Source: Bacteroidia bacterium
GTDB lineage: Bacteria > Bacteroidota > Bacteroidia > Chitinophagales > Saprospiraceae
DNA: 51,450 bases
NCBI GenBank assembly: GCA_030429045.1
Contig: JAUIEA010000010.1
Coordinates: forward strand, 1 to 51,450
Direction of reading: 5' to 3'
Below the pieces are notes generated by a model. It had not been told where the DNA came from and searched no databases. It saw nothing but the letters and a program-made list of their open reading frames with translations. The translations under genes were made by a program, and so were the position numbers. Positions 1-8,610 of the stretch are shown one piece after another. Within the stretch, counting starts at the first letter, position 1. The number at the start of each line of letters is the position of its first letter.

Positions 1-130
1 CCATGCCGGATCCAGATCCGCGTTTGGTCTCCCTTTTTTCGGTATCTGCTGGCTTGGGTATGGCACCTTGTCCAAAACAAAGTAGGCCTTGCAAAAGAAA
101 TAGGCAAAGTATGGCGTGTCGCATTTTCAT
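1..130 (-). CDS. N-terminus of a secreted protein, cut by the left window edge
   Basis: Reading the minus strand from the ATG at 130 gives an open frame of 43 codons that runs off the window without a stop. It opens MKMRHAILCLFLLQG and continues LLCFGQ, a textbook Bacteroidota signal peptide (short basic n-region, Leu/Phe-rich core, cleavage after a small residue before Gln). The mature part visible is only about 20 residues, rich in Lys, Arg, Gly and Ser, with no recognisable domain. A second in-frame ATG lies two codons in (124). It is on the same strand as the barrel gene that ends at 266, 135 nt upstream, so the two could be co-transcribed. Function cannot be assigned. Confidence 0.6.
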   Translation of the reverse strand, partial: MKMRHAILCLFLLQGLLCFGQGAIPKPADTEKRETKRGSGSGM

Positions 131-265
131 GAGTTGCTGTTTTAAGATAGGACACTTCAGGAGGTACACTGTTACCCCGAAATGATAAACTTCCGACCAA
201 TGCCCCTTTCGCATCGGCAAACGAAGCTCCAACCTGCAACAAGGGCTTCCAGCCGTATAAATGGC

Positions 266-892
266 CTAGAAGACAAAATGATACCCGACTGCCAGCTGGA
301 TCGTCCTGTTTGTATAATCTACTTCCGTGGCCACACCATTCGCATCAGTAAAGATCAATGAGTCAACCGGGGTCAGACCCAGGTCATATTGACCCTGCAG
401 GAAGATACGACCAATATAGGCACGAAGCCCGAAAGAAAGTCCGAAGTCATTCTCTTCAAATCGCCCGGGTACATCCTCCTCCCAGGTACCGTCAATATTG
501 CGATCGGAGCGCAGGTGAATGCCGTAATAGGCACCGGCATAGGCACCCAGCTGGGGCCAGATCTTGTATTCCACCTGAGGTTGGAACTCCAGGTATTTGA
601 ACAGCCATTTTTCATCATCGGCTCCGGGATTGGAATCGATCATCTGTCCTCCCCGCTGGTTGTACAAGACACCCAATTCCACTTCGATCTTGTCCAGGAA
701 GATATAGCCAAATCGTCCTCCGAACGAGGTGTAGGTTGCTGACTCCATGCTCTGTCCCATGATATCATTGGACATGTGGATGCGATTGATATTCAGACCT
801 GCCTGCGGTGTAAACGTGAACTGCGCAAATAAAGCAGGGCTGGCCAGCAGACAAAACCCTGCCAGAGCGAGGCTCCGGCTCAACAAGCGCAT
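266..892 (-). CDS. PorT-like outer-membrane beta-barrel protein
   Basis: A 208-residue protein with a signal peptide (MRLLSRSLALAGFCLLA, then SPALFAQ) followed by alternating amphipathic strands typical of the 8-10 strand outer-membrane barrels of Bacteroidota (opening FTFTPQAGLNINR, and a terminal strand ending in the aromatic GYHFVF expected of a barrel-assembly signal). The open frame extends 64 codons further upstream, but the signal peptide fixes the start at 892; an ATG at 928 is the only near alternative. Barrels of this class are structural or of unknown substrate, so no role beyond the outer membrane is claimed. It lies downstream of the SIMPL gene with a 112-nt gap that holds a -7-like box. 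Confidence 0.8.
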   Translation of the reverse strand: MRLLSRSLALAGFCLLASPALFAQFTFTPQAGLNINRIHMSNDIMGQSMESATYTSFGGRFGYIFLDKIEVELGVLYNQRGGQMIDSNPGADDEKWLFKYLEFQPQVEYKIWPQLGAYAGAYYGIHLRSDRNIDGTWEEDVPGRFEENDFGLSFGLRAYIGRIFLQGQYDLGLTPVDSLIFTDANGVATEVDYTNRTIQLAVGYHFVF

Positions 893-976
893 AATGGAGG
901 AATGTAAATGAGTCATATGTGTGGTCATAAGTTCAAAATGTGAACGATAGAGGGGTGTCTTCGCATATTCGGTCAA

Positions 977-984
977 CAAAACTA
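977..984 (-). promoter_or_regulatory. Candidate -7 promoter box upstream of the barrel gene
   Basis: On the minus strand this reads TAGTTTTG, an exact match to the Bacteroidota -7 consensus TAnnTTTG, 84 nt upstream of the barrel start at 892 and in the gap after the SIMPL stop. No convincing -33 TTG partner was found at the usual spacing, so this is a moderate candidate. It would let the barrel gene be expressed separately from the FKBP-SIMPL pair. Confidence 0.35.
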
Positions 985-1004
985 ACATCTTCTTTCTGGC
1001 TGGC

Positions 1005-1646
1005 CTAGTCTGCCACAACCCACCAGGTACCCGTAATTCTGGCTTCCACATGAATATCCCCGGGATCGACCTCCAGGGGAGCACTTTCCTTCATGGCCGA
1101 CATCCGGACCTGCAAACCGCCATCGCGATGCACCGGTTCGCTTCCATACCGGATCTCCTTGAGCGCGCCGAGTCGAGTCCCCGCTGCTCGTGCCAGGATG
1201 GAGGCGTCCTCCCTGGCTTGCAGCACTGCCTCTTCCAGGGCTTCATTCCGCTGCTGCTGGTCATCTTTCAGACCAAAGGTCAGCTGAAATTCAGCCTGGC
1301 TCTCTGAGTGGGCAAGCACACCGAGGACCAGCCCCAGTCGTTCCTTGTCAAATGGGATGGTAATATGGAGATGTTGGCGGGCATCATATCCCTTGAACGT
1401 CTGTTTCCCCTCGTGGAATTCGTATCTCGGCTGAATCCCGAAATGACCCGTTCGCAATGCAGACACCTCCAGCGAGCCGGACATCAGGTCAGCTCGTAAC
1501 TGGTGGACCCGATCGGCCAGTCCCTGCAAACAGGGGGTATACTCCTGGGACGTTTCCACCATCTGGAAGGAAAAGGTCACTTCGTCAGGGGTGGCGGATA
1601 CACGGGCCCGACCGTCCACGGTGATCTGTGCTGGGGATTGGGTCAT
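1005..1646 (-). CDS. SIMPL-domain (DUF541) protein
   Basis: A 213-residue protein beginning MTQSPAQITVDGRARVSATP, the classic opening of the SIMPL/DUF541 family (strand with V-x-G-x-G/A, then ATPDEVTFSF). The C-terminal half carries the usual alternating strands (VRMSAMKESAPLEVDPGDI) and ends in the short ITGTWWV strand. There is no signal peptide with this start, although many relatives are periplasmic. The frame extends 13 codons upstream to 1685, but that would overlap the preceding FKBP gene; the ATG at 1646 leaves a 10-nt gap after the FKBP stop, consistent with an operon. Family members are linked to envelope or oxidative stress, but the biochemical role is unknown. Confidence 0.8.
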   Translation of the reverse strand: MTQSPAQITVDGRARVSATPDEVTFSFQMVETSQEYTPCLQGLADRVHQLRADLMSGSLEVSALRTGHFGIQPRYEFHEGKQTFKGYDARQHLHITIPFDKERLGLVLGVLAHSESQAEFQLTFGLKDDQQQRNEALEEAVLQAREDASILARAAGTRLGALKEIRYGSEPVHRDGGLQVRMSAMKESAPLEVDPGDIHVEARITGTWWVVAD

Positions 1647-1656
1647 GGCAGGAGCA

Positions 1657-2121
1657 TTATTGGATATTGACCAACTGGATATCAAAGATCAGCACCGCAT
1701 GGGGTGGGACCTTCGCCGATGGAGAACTGGAGCCATAGGCCAACCCGGAAGGAATGAACAGTTTGCCCTTGCCTCCCTTTCGAAACTTGGGAATGCCTTC
1801 CTGCCAGCCTTTGATCACCTGATGGAGAAAAAAGGAAGGCGGGTTGCCTGGCATACTTTCATCGAAGATGGTCCCATTGGGCAGATAGCCGATATAGGCT
1901 ACAGTCACCTTTGACTGACTGGTGGGATAGGATGTACCTGATCCCGGATCTTCGATGATATAATGCAATCCGGAGGACGTTTTCTGCGCCGTCAGGCCCT
2001 TATCGGAGAGGTAATCCTCGATAATGACAATATCATTTTCCAATTGCATGGCCGCTGCTTGATCTTCCTTCTGACAGGAGAACAGGCCCAACAAGAGGAG
2101 GGAAAGGAGAAATCTATTCAT
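1657..2121 (-). CDS. FKBP-type peptidyl-prolyl isomerase lipoprotein
   Basis: A 154-residue protein with a lipoprotein signal (MNRFLLSLLLLGLFSC, lipid attachment at Cys16) and one FKBP domain over about residues 45-154. Visible family landmarks are VAYIGYLPNGTIFDES (the strand and loop with the active-site Tyr and Phe-Asp), VIKGWQEGIPKFRKGGKG (V-I-x-G-W) and LFIPSGLAYGS, ending in LIFDIQLV. It is expected to catalyse prolyl isomerisation of envelope proteins from the periplasmic face of a membrane. The open frame continues about 274 codons upstream antisense to the GH13 gene; that part is a shadow, and the lipobox fixes the start. It is divergent from the GH13 gene with 141 nt between the starts, and is followed 10 nt later by the SIMPL gene. 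Confidence 0.88.
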   Translation of the reverse strand: MNRFLLSLLLLGLFSCQKEDQAAAMQLENDIVIIEDYLSDKGLTAQKTSSGLHYIIEDPGSGTSYPTSQSKVTVAYIGYLPNGTIFDESMPGNPPSFFLHQVIKGWQEGIPKFRKGGKGKLFIPSGLAYGSSSPSAKVPPHAVLIFDIQLVNIQ

Positions 2122-2262
2122 GGTTATCCACCTGGTTTTCACGGCTGCAAGATACATTGCTTTTGTTGCCTCTCTGGTGCCGGATGCTGGGAACGGCCCT
2201 CTTCTGCAACCGTGAGATGGTCTCCTCAATCCGTATCTTTGATACCTCACGCAACGGACCCT

Positions 2263-4029
2263 ATGACCCTGGAAAACCAAATTCGACTCCTCATCCTGGC
2301 TTGCCTGCTCTTCCTCTCCACGGTCCTGCATGCCCAGGAAAATTTGCGCATCGAACCACCTCACTGGTGGACGGCCATGCCGTCCAATGAACTGACGCTG
2401 GTTCTCTGTGAAAAAGGGATCGCCAGCTGGACACCCACCGTGCGGGAGAAAAGCCTGCGGTTGAAAGAGGTCCTGCCCTGTGATCATCCGGACTACCTCT
2501 GGTTGACCCTGACCTGGGATGCCGTGTTCAAGGCTTCCACCATCACCATTCAATTGGACCGGGAGGGGCAGATCAGGGAGATCCCCTACACGTTCAAGTC
2601 CAGAGACAGGCATTTTCGCCCGGGAGGATTGCAATCCAGTGATGCCCTGTATGTGATCCATCCGGATCGGTTTGCCAATGGCGATCCTGCCAATGACAGA
2701 GCAATCCCCTCGCGCATCAAACGAAAAGATCCGGAGGCCCGTCATGGCGGTGATATCCCGGGGGTACTCCAACATCTGGATCATATCAAGAGCCTGGGGG
2801 CCAGTGCGGTTCTGCTCTATTCGATCGAGGAAGCCAGGGGGACACAACCCGCCTTTCCGGAAAACTCCATCACCAACCATTTCGCCGTGGATCCCCGATA
2901 CGGGGATGCCGCCGGTTATCGACAGCTGGTGCAGCGTCTGCACGAGATGAAGATGAAAGTGGTCAAGGACATGGTCTATTCACATGTGGGACCAGAACAT
3001 CATTTGATCCGGAATCTGCCCTTCCCCGGCTGGCTCTCGCCAGAGCAGCAACAGAAGCTGGCCAGCGGAGGATCTCAACTGGCATGGCAAATCGCTGACC
3101 CCCTGTTGCGGGACTATCTGACCCAGATGACCTTGTGGTGGATGGAAGAATTTCAGGTAGATGCCCTTCGTCTGGATCATTACGCCCTGACGGATCGCAC
3201 CTTTGCGGATCACCTGATCCACCTGGTGGAAGGTGCCTATCCCGGCGTCAATATTTTTGCAGATATCCCGGAGGATGATCCTCAGACACTCAGCCGGTCA
3301 ACCTGCACACACCAGGAAGGTCGTTCGGGTGATCCCGCACTGAAGCATGTGGTTAATTATCCCCTGTATAAAGCAATTAATGACCTATTCTCCCGGGCAA
3401 GGAGTCCAGGTGGATCGGACCCATTCCAAGCCGTTCTGCAAGCAGATGAATACTATCTGGATCCGGGTCGACATATCAACTTCCTGGATGACCGTCGCAC
3501 TACCCGCTGGTTTGGCCGGCAGGAGAAAGACCTGGAAAGATACAAGGCAGGACTGGCCATTCTGTCGACCGTCCGCGGGATCCCGGCCATCTACTACGGC
3601 ACGGAGATCCTGATGAAACAGACCCGGACCCCCGGCAAGGTCAGTGAAGACTTCCCGGGCGGATGGCAGCGGGATCGGCGGAATAAGTTCACCGACAGGG
3701 GTCGAAAGAAAAAGGAAAAAGAAGCGTTTCGGACCCTCCAGCGCTACCTCACCTGGCGGTCAGGCAACCTGGCCGTTACGCGAGGAACGCTGGTCTCCTA
3801 CCCGCCACAGGATGCCGTGCTCACCTACTTCCGGCGATATGGCGAGAGCCTGGTGATGGTGGTCATCAACGGGGATCAGGGCAACCGCGAATTTACCCTG
3901 GATCCCTACCGGGATACTACGAGGGGGTATGCCACCGCCCGGGATATCCTGACCGGGGAGACCTACTCCCTGGACCAACTCTGGATGCTGGCCGGATTGG
4001 AAAGCCGGGTGTTGGAGCTGGAGCGGTAA
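2263..4029 (+). CDS. Secreted GH13 (cyclomaltodextrinase/SusA-like) protein with degenerate catalytic motifs
   Basis: A 588-residue protein with a signal peptide (LLILACLLFLSTVLHAQ), an N-terminal beta-sandwich of the cyclomaltodextrinase type (about 25-120), a GH13 barrel opening at YVIHPDRFANGD, and a C-terminal beta domain. Conserved motifs compared with the family: region I D236-MVYSH (Asn replaced by Ser240, His241 kept); region II LRLDHYAL keeps the nucleophile Asp305; region III NIFADIPEDDP has Asp334 where the acid/base Glu belongs; region IV reads NFLDDRRTTR, with Arg411-Arg412 where His-Asp of LDNHD is expected. GIPAIYYGTEI is intact. The start was moved in from 1963 because of the signal peptide. 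It may bind rather than hydrolyse alpha-glucans, or have altered chemistry. No susC/susD-like genes are adjacent. Confidence 0.85.
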   Translation: MTLENQIRLLILACLLFLSTVLHAQENLRIEPPHWWTAMPSNELTLVLCEKGIASWTPTVREKSLRLKEVLPCDHPDYLWLTLTWDAVFKASTITIQLDREGQIREIPYTFKSRDRHFRPGGLQSSDALYVIHPDRFANGDPANDRAIPSRIKRKDPEARHGGDIPGVLQHLDHIKSLGASAVLLYSIEEARGTQPAFPENSITNHFAVDPRYGDAAGYRQLVQRLHEMKMKVVKDMVYSHVGPEHHLIRNLPFPGWLSPEQQQKLASGGSQLAWQIADPLLRDYLTQMTLWWMEEFQVDALRLDHYALTDRTFADHLIHLVEGAYPGVNIFADIPEDDPQTLSRSTCTHQEGRSGDPALKHVVNYPLYKAINDLFSRARSPGGSDPFQAVLQADEYYLDPGRHINFLDDRRTTRWFGRQEKDLERYKAGLAILSTVRGIPAIYYGTEILMKQTRTPGKVSEDFPGGWQRDRRNKFTDRGRKKKEKEAFRTLQRYLTWRSGNLAVTRGTLVSYPPQDAVLTYFRRYGESLVMVVINGDQGNREFTLDPYRDTTRGYATARDILTGETYSLDQLWMLAGLESRVLELER

Positions 4030-4036
4030 ATTGTAT

Positions 4037-4636
4037 TCAAACAAGCAATCGCACCAGCTGCCAGATGGCCAGCGCCAGGAAGATCACTGCGATGATGCGA
4101 TTCAGATGGCGGGTCAACCCCTCGGATTTCTGTTCGATGACCCGGCCCAGCAGGGTAAAGATGACCATGACAGCAAAGGCCCCGGCCACAGCTCCCAGGA
4201 TCAGCCAGATCCAGAGGGATCTTTCCTCCACGGGAAAGGCCATCAGCCCCAGCCATAAAAACCAGAACGGATAGACCAGGACATTGATCAGGGAGAGCCC
4301 GACACCTCGCCAGAAGGGCCTGTGGTGGACTACCTCTCCCTCCGCTTTTGCGGGTTTAGCGGTGAAATAATACCCGGATAACCCCAGGAATATAGGAATG
4401 GCCACCCATTGCAAGATGGCATCCAGGGTGGTATTGGCTGCGAGTACATCAAAACCGAAAAGCACGATCAGGATCTGAAATCCTTCTATCAGGGTGGCGC
4501 CCAGACCCATGAGCAAGGCCGGGCGTGGCCCCCGATGCACGGCGGTTGCCAGGACATTCAGATTGATCATCCCAAAGGGCAGGGATCCCAGCAGACTGAT
4601 CCCGAAAGCCATCATGAAATACCCGAATGAATGCAT
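4037..4636 (-). CDS. LysE/RhtB-family translocator
   Basis: A 199-residue polytopic protein with about six hydrophobic segments. The N-terminal GSLPFGMINLNVLATAVHRG matches the LysE/RhtB family opening (G-x-x-PGP-NxxV-x-x-x-x-x-x-RG), followed by GLGATLIEGFQI and a second half with FWRGVGLSLINVL and YPFWFLW. The family exports amino acids or similar small metabolites across the inner membrane; the substrate cannot be read here. An upstream in-frame TTG at 4657 could serve as start, but the ATG at 4636 gives a proper short N-terminus and lies 17 nt from a TATCTTGG box. The gene converges on the GH13 gene, with 7 nt between stop codons, and is divergent from the 4709 membrane protein. Confidence 0.82.
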   Translation of the reverse strand: MHSFGYFMMAFGISLLGSLPFGMINLNVLATAVHRGPRPALLMGLGATLIEGFQILIVLFGFDVLAANTTLDAILQWVAIPIFLGLSGYYFTAKPAKAEGEVVHHRPFWRGVGLSLINVLVYPFWFLWLGLMAFPVEERSLWIWLILGAVAGAFAVMVIFTLLGRVIEQKSEGLTRHLNRIIAVIFLALAIWQLVRLLV

Positions 4637-4708
4637 GAATTCCGTTAATTTGCCCAAGATACGCTACGCGTTTCAGGCCTGTTCAGCATTTCTGTCCAAT
4701 CAACCTCC

Positions 4709-6553
4709 ATGTCTCTTCCCCGTCAGGTGCCTCTTCTCCTCTTGCTTGCTGGTATTCTGACCATCTGGGCCTATTCGATCCGTCACTATGATCGGGTCAA
4801 TTCCGCCATGACCGGTGGTGGTGACAGTTGGGGGTACTTTGTCTACCTGCCCTCCACTTTGATCAGTGGCGACCTGATCACGCTGGAAACTGCTGCGGCA
4901 AAACGAAAGGAGATGCGACCTGAAAGTATCGCTCCCTGGCTGAATCCGCTGGGGATCGGGGAGGTCTACTTTTCGCCCACCGGTCACCCGGTCATCAAAT
5001 ATACCAGCGGCGTCGCCATGATGCTCTCCCCCTTCTTCATGGCGGCTCATGTCCTTGCCCCGTCACTCGGGCAGATTGCAGACGGCTATTCGCCGGTCTA
5101 TTTCTGGGCGATATACCTGGGCCTGGCCCTCTGGGTCATCCTGGGGTTCCTTGCTCTGTTTCAGGTGTTGATCCGCTATGTATCCCACTCCGTGGCCCTG
5201 TTGACCCTGCTGATGCTGGCGCTGGCCACCAATCTGTACCACTTCGTGGTGTATTACGCCCCGATGGCCCATGCACCTCTCTTTGCACTGTATGCCTTTC
5301 TCATCTATTTCTCGGAATCATTCTATCGCAAGCCGACCTGGCGGAATAGCGCCCTGATCGGGTTGATCTGCGGCATGATCACCCTCATCCGGCCGACCGA
5401 GATCATTGCCGTACTCATACCCTTGCTCTGGCATTTCAACGGGCTAGGCCATCGTCTCCGATTTTTCAGAACCAACTGGCCCTACCTGCTACTGGCGGCC
5501 GTGATGTTCATTCTTCCCATCCTGCCTCAATTGTTCTACTGGAAGGCCGTATCCGACAGCTGGCTGTTTTACAGTTATGGCGGAGAAGGATTTGACTTCA
5601 GTCAACCCCATATCCTGCTGGGCCTCTTCGGCTTCAAGAACGGGTGGCTGGTGTACACGCCGGTATTCTGCCTGATCATTCCCGGATTGGCCTACCTCTA
5701 TTTTGTCCGGCGACATTTATTCTGGCCGATCATGCTGTTTCTGGCCTGTCATGTGTATATCATCTACAGCTGGCACAACTGGTACTATATCAATTCCTTT
5801 GGCTCACGTCCGATGATCGAGACCTACGCCCTGGCAGCCATCCCCTGGGCCATCCTGGTCCAGCGGATGTACCGGGGCGTTGGAAAGTGGCTGGTGCTCT
5901 GTTTTATCCTGGCCACTATGGCGTTGAATCTGTTCCAGACGTGGCAGGTTTCCCGGGCCATCATGTTATCCGAGGAAGGAAGTGAGGATTATTATACGGC
6001 CATCTTCGGAAAAACGGCCATGACCGAACGGACCCTGATCGCGGCGGACAGCCAGGTCAAGCCACCTGACCAAGCGGGCCTGGACTCGCTGGGTGTCGTC
6101 GCTGATTACCGGGTGGACACCTTTTCCCTCCGGGAAAATGTGGTGGTGGAGACAGAACGGGGTCGGGTGATCAAGGTGGTGGACCAGCAACTCAAAATGG
6201 ACCTGACCAGCATCGATGTCCGACCCGGCGACTACCTGCGCATCAGTACGAGTGCCCGGTCAGAAGGGTGGAACACAGACCGCTGGGGCATGGCCCGACA
6301 GGTCATCAATATCAACCAGGATGGCGAGTGGCTGTTGTGGGTCCTGCACCGGATCAATAACAAACTGGGCAATGATACCTGGAACCTGTGGGGCGGCCAG
6401 CCCGGGTTCTGGGGAGAGGCCTGGTTCTTTATCCGCATTCCACATCAGTATCGGCCAGGAGACCAAATCCAGGTGTGGATCGAGAATCCGGCTGCCGTTC
6501 CCCTCCTTGTCCAGGATTTCCATGTCGAACATTGGCGAAAGAAGAATCTGTAA
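4709..6553 (+). CDS. Polytopic membrane protein, GT-C glycosyltransferase-like
   Basis: A 614-residue protein with an N-terminal hydrophobic segment, a loop containing GGGDSWGYFVYLP with an acidic residue in the first extracytoplasmic loop, then about nine to ten further membrane spans up to residue ~420 and a soluble C-terminal domain (~430-614) of beta character ending DFHVEHWRKKNL. The architecture (acidic first loop, YYAPMAHAPLF, aromatic-rich loops, C-terminal periplasmic domain) is that of GT-C or PMT-like glycosyltransferases using lipid-linked sugars, but I do not see a diagnostic family motif. It could equally be an uncharacterised membrane protein. It is monocistronic as far as can be seen and is followed after about 190 nt by a strong hairpin. 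Confidence 0.65.
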   Translation: MSLPRQVPLLLLLAGILTIWAYSIRHYDRVNSAMTGGGDSWGYFVYLPSTLISGDLITLETAAAKRKEMRPESIAPWLNPLGIGEVYFSPTGHPVIKYTSGVAMMLSPFFMAAHVLAPSLGQIADGYSPVYFWAIYLGLALWVILGFLALFQVLIRYVSHSVALLTLLMLALATNLYHFVVYYAPMAHAPLFALYAFLIYFSESFYRKPTWRNSALIGLICGMITLIRPTEIIAVLIPLLWHFNGLGHRLRFFRTNWPYLLLAAVMFILPILPQLFYWKAVSDSWLFYSYGGEGFDFSQPHILLGLFGFKNGWLVYTPVFCLIIPGLAYLYFVRRHLFWPIMLFLACHVYIIYSWHNWYYINSFGSRPMIETYALAAIPWAILVQRMYRGVGKWLVLCFILATMALNLFQTWQVSRAIMLSEEGSEDYYTAIFGKTAMTERTLIAADSQVKPPDQAGLDSLGVVADYRVDTFSLRENVVVETERGRVIKVVDQQLKMDLTSIDVRPGDYLRISTSARSEGWNTDRWGMARQVININQDGEWLLWVLHRINNKLGNDTWNLWGGQPGFWGEAWFFIRIPHQYRPGDQIQVWIENPAAVPLLVQDFHVEHWRKKNL

Positions 6554-6745
6554 TCAACTACAACAACCGGCTCAACCGATCTTTCGCGAGCCAAAATGTC
6601 GGTCAATTGGCAAATCCACCAATTCTATGCTACCCGCATAGGGGCCAGAACAGATTCCGTTGTCTTCCTGTCGACACCCCGATCGGATGATCCATTTCCG
6701 ATCCGGATTTCAAAAGGATTTTGTTTGGTATTGAAAGGTGGGAAT

Positions 6746-6775
6746 ACGGGGCGGTATGGAAGCATACCGCCCCGT
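6746..6775. terminator. Strong hairpin between convergent genes, likely bidirectional terminator
   Basis: A perfect 13-bp stem (ACGGGGCGGTATG paired with CATACCGCCCCGT) around a GAAG loop, followed on the plus strand by a short T-rich run. It sits between the convergent 4709-6553 and 6864-7919 genes, 88 nt from the latter's stop. The rest of the 310-nt gap 6554-6863 holds no credible gene: the one open frame there runs straight through this hairpin and has no family features. Confidence 0.7.
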
Positions 6776-6863
6776 TCCTTTCAGTTGAAATCGGCATCGA
6801 AAATCCCGATCATACAACGTGGAAAACTGAATTTCATCGGAGTTGAGTGCTAACCGACGCGAC

Positions 6864-7919
6864 TTACGGTCTCTTCAACGCCTTATAGCGCTTCCAGTCC
6901 CGAAACTGTTGCAGCACCTGCCTGGCTGACTCGGCCGGAACTCCTCTTCTCTGCTGTTCCTGACATACCCGGTAAAGGTATCCCCAGTGCCGGAAAATGT
7001 CGCGATAGGCCTTCCAGAGTGGTCGTCCGGGATGATAGATATGGGCGGGTTCGGAGGCTACCCCATTATATTCCAGGATCGAAAAATGAGTCCCGTCAGC
7101 CAGATCGGCCAGCGATCGGGTGCGCAGGTCAAACCGGCCATAGAACAGCCCCCTGCAACCCAGGCTGATCCTGTCAAAAGCAGCCGTCAGCTCCGGTGTG
7201 ATCAGGTGGCTGGCATCGAGGAAGGTCGTTCCCCGGCAATGATTGCCAATGGGCTCCAGCAATTGAACTTCATCCTTTCCGGGAATAGAGGCGAGCAGGT
7301 CAGGTTGCTCCCGGTACAACCGCTGGTGCTGAAAACTGGCCCGGGGATAATCGGCCATCAATTCCGCTACTGTTCGCCGGCCATCACCGGTGACAGACAA
7401 GAACCCCTTGCGACAAATAGAGGTGATCTGCCCGGTCTGTACATGGGGCAGGCGATGGTACATGATACTGTATTCCTCCTCCCAGGCCACAAAGTCCTGG
7501 ACCAGAAAATCCACTCCGGGATGGGCCTGGAGATGTTGGACCATGGCCGCTTCATCCGCACACTTGAGGACCAGGAATCCCCGTTCGCCCATATTGGGCT
7601 TGGCGATGGCGGGCCATTGGATCTTCCCTTCATGTACCAGATCCCGGATCTCTTCTTCCCGGCGGGTCTCGCCCGGGATAAAGACCGTATTGGGATATAC
7701 GCCTTGCGGCAGGTGTTGGTAGATATTGATCTTGGATTCTCCCAGCAGGCCGCCGGTTTCGATGACCGGATTGGCGCGGGTAAAAAAGAAGAGATTGCCC
7801 GCACGCAGTCCGTAATACAACCAGATCAGGACCACCGGGATGTTGAACAGCCAGGAAGGCCAGAACTCCCATTGTGTCCACCGGACCACCTGATCCCTAA
7901 TGTACCGGGACAAGGTCAC
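6864..7919 (-). CDS. Membrane-anchored ATP-grasp protein, substrate unknown
   Basis: A 351-residue protein. Residues ~18-45 form an aromatic hydrophobic segment (WPSWLFNIPVVLIWLYYG) followed by the loop LFFFTRANPVIETGGLLGES. The rest has ATP-grasp landmarks: AIAKPNMGERGFLVL (nucleotide-binding Lys and Gly-rich loop), VQDFVAWEEEYSIMY (hinge), YGRFDLRT and ILEYNGVASEP (metal-binding Asp, Glu, Asn as in the E-x-N signature). ATP-grasp enzymes join a carboxylate to an amine or thiol through an acyl-phosphate; the substrate is unknown, and it resembles D-Ala-D-Ala ligases only at fold level. The start codon is GTG at 7919, which overlaps the NRDE gene by 23 nt and implies translational coupling in a DinB-NRDE-ATP-grasp operon. 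Confidence 0.75.
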   Translation of the reverse strand: MTLSRYIRDQVVRWTQWEFWPSWLFNIPVVLIWLYYGLRAGNLFFFTRANPVIETGGLLGESKINIYQHLPQGVYPNTVFIPGETRREEEIRDLVHEGKIQWPAIAKPNMGERGFLVLKCADEAAMVQHLQAHPGVDFLVQDFVAWEEEYSIMYHRLPHVQTGQITSICRKGFLSVTGDGRRTVAELMADYPRASFQHQRLYREQPDLLASIPGKDEVQLLEPIGNHCRGTTFLDASHLITPELTAAFDRISLGCRGLFYGRFDLRTRSLADLADGTHFSILEYNGVASEPAHIYHPGRPLWKAYRDIFRHWGYLYRVCQEQQRRGVPAESARQVLQQFRDWKRYKALKRP

Positions 7920-8610
7920 GTCGATCCGTTTGGTGGTGAAGCAGATCTTTATGGATCCAGTAGGGGTTTTTTGTGGATAAATGTGCAGCCGTTACACTGA
8001 TGGTCCGCACCCGGTCCTCCCGATTCATGATGAAATCGTTGTGCTGATCGCCGGTTTCCAGGTGGTGGAATGCGAGGATCTGATCGATATCCGGGCGGGC
8101 GTGTGTCCGCAGAAACTGTTCAAACAACCGGCGTCGGCGCCGGCGCACCGGATAGGGATACAATGTGGAAGATGACCAGATCCGGGTATCTCCGTCGGGA
8201 ATGAGCTCGATCTCTTTTCTTCTGCCGTTCCAGACCAGGACCTGAGCCCCTGCGGGATCTGCCAGGATCATGGTAAAGGGTTCGATGCCGGAAAGGGAAT
8301 ACTCGTGGAGGAAGGCTTGAAAATCTATTTCCTGAAAGGCATCCAGGACCACCAACCCCCGGCTCCGCCGATAGGGGGGGCGATGCTTGTGTTTGCGTCG
8401 GGCACCATTGAGCAGGCAGATCGCCCGACCCTGATCAGAAAAACAGATCCAGGAACCGCCAGCGCCGGAATCGACCGGGTAGTGCAAGGATTCACCCCGG
8501 GTGGTTCGCCGATGGGTCAGGTGAAGTGCGGCCCGGTGAGGTGCTTCATCGCGATTGGAAGTGAGAAAGTGCCCGCCGGATCCGTCTGGGATCCAGGTTA
8601 CTGTGCACAT
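7897..8610 (-). CDS. NRDE (TANGO2) family protein
   Basis: A 237-residue cytoplasmic protein opening MCTVTWIPDGSGGHFLTSNR and continuing DEAPHRAA: the invariant Cys2 after the initiator Met and the Asn-Arg-Asp-Glu motif define the NRDE/TANGO2 family, which shares an Ntn-hydrolase-like fold. WICFSDQGRAICLLNG and WSSSTLYP also match the family. Bacterial members have been linked to haem handling, but their reaction is not settled, so no substrate is claimed. Its start overlaps the end of the DinB-like gene by 13 nt, and its end overlaps the start of the ATP-grasp gene by 23 nt, so the three are almost certainly one transcript. Residues ~161-167 hold an unusual run of arginines (VRRRRRRLF). Confidence 0.85.
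   Translation of the reverse strand: MCTVTWIPDGSGGHFLTSNRDEAPHRAALHLTHRRTTRGESLHYPVDSGAGGSWICFSDQGRAICLLNGARRKHKHRPPYRRSRGLVVLDAFQEIDFQAFLHEYSLSGIEPFTMILADPAGAQVLVWNGRRKEIELIPDGDTRIWSSSTLYPYPVRRRRRRLFEQFLRTHARPDIDQILAFHHLETGDQHNDFIMNREDRVRTISVTAAHLSTKNPYWIHKDLLHHQTDRRDLVPVH

Noticed and set aside
3-185. 60-residue plus-strand open frame at the left edge
   Set aside because: No family features; the minus strand there encodes a convincing signal peptide of a cut gene.
2122-2943. Long minus-strand extension of the FKBP frame
   Set aside because: Runs antisense through the GH13 gene; the lipoprotein signal at 2121 is the real start.
6596-6853. 85-residue frame in the 4709/6864 gap
   Set aside because: Reads through the perfect hairpin at 6746-6775 and has no homologous features.
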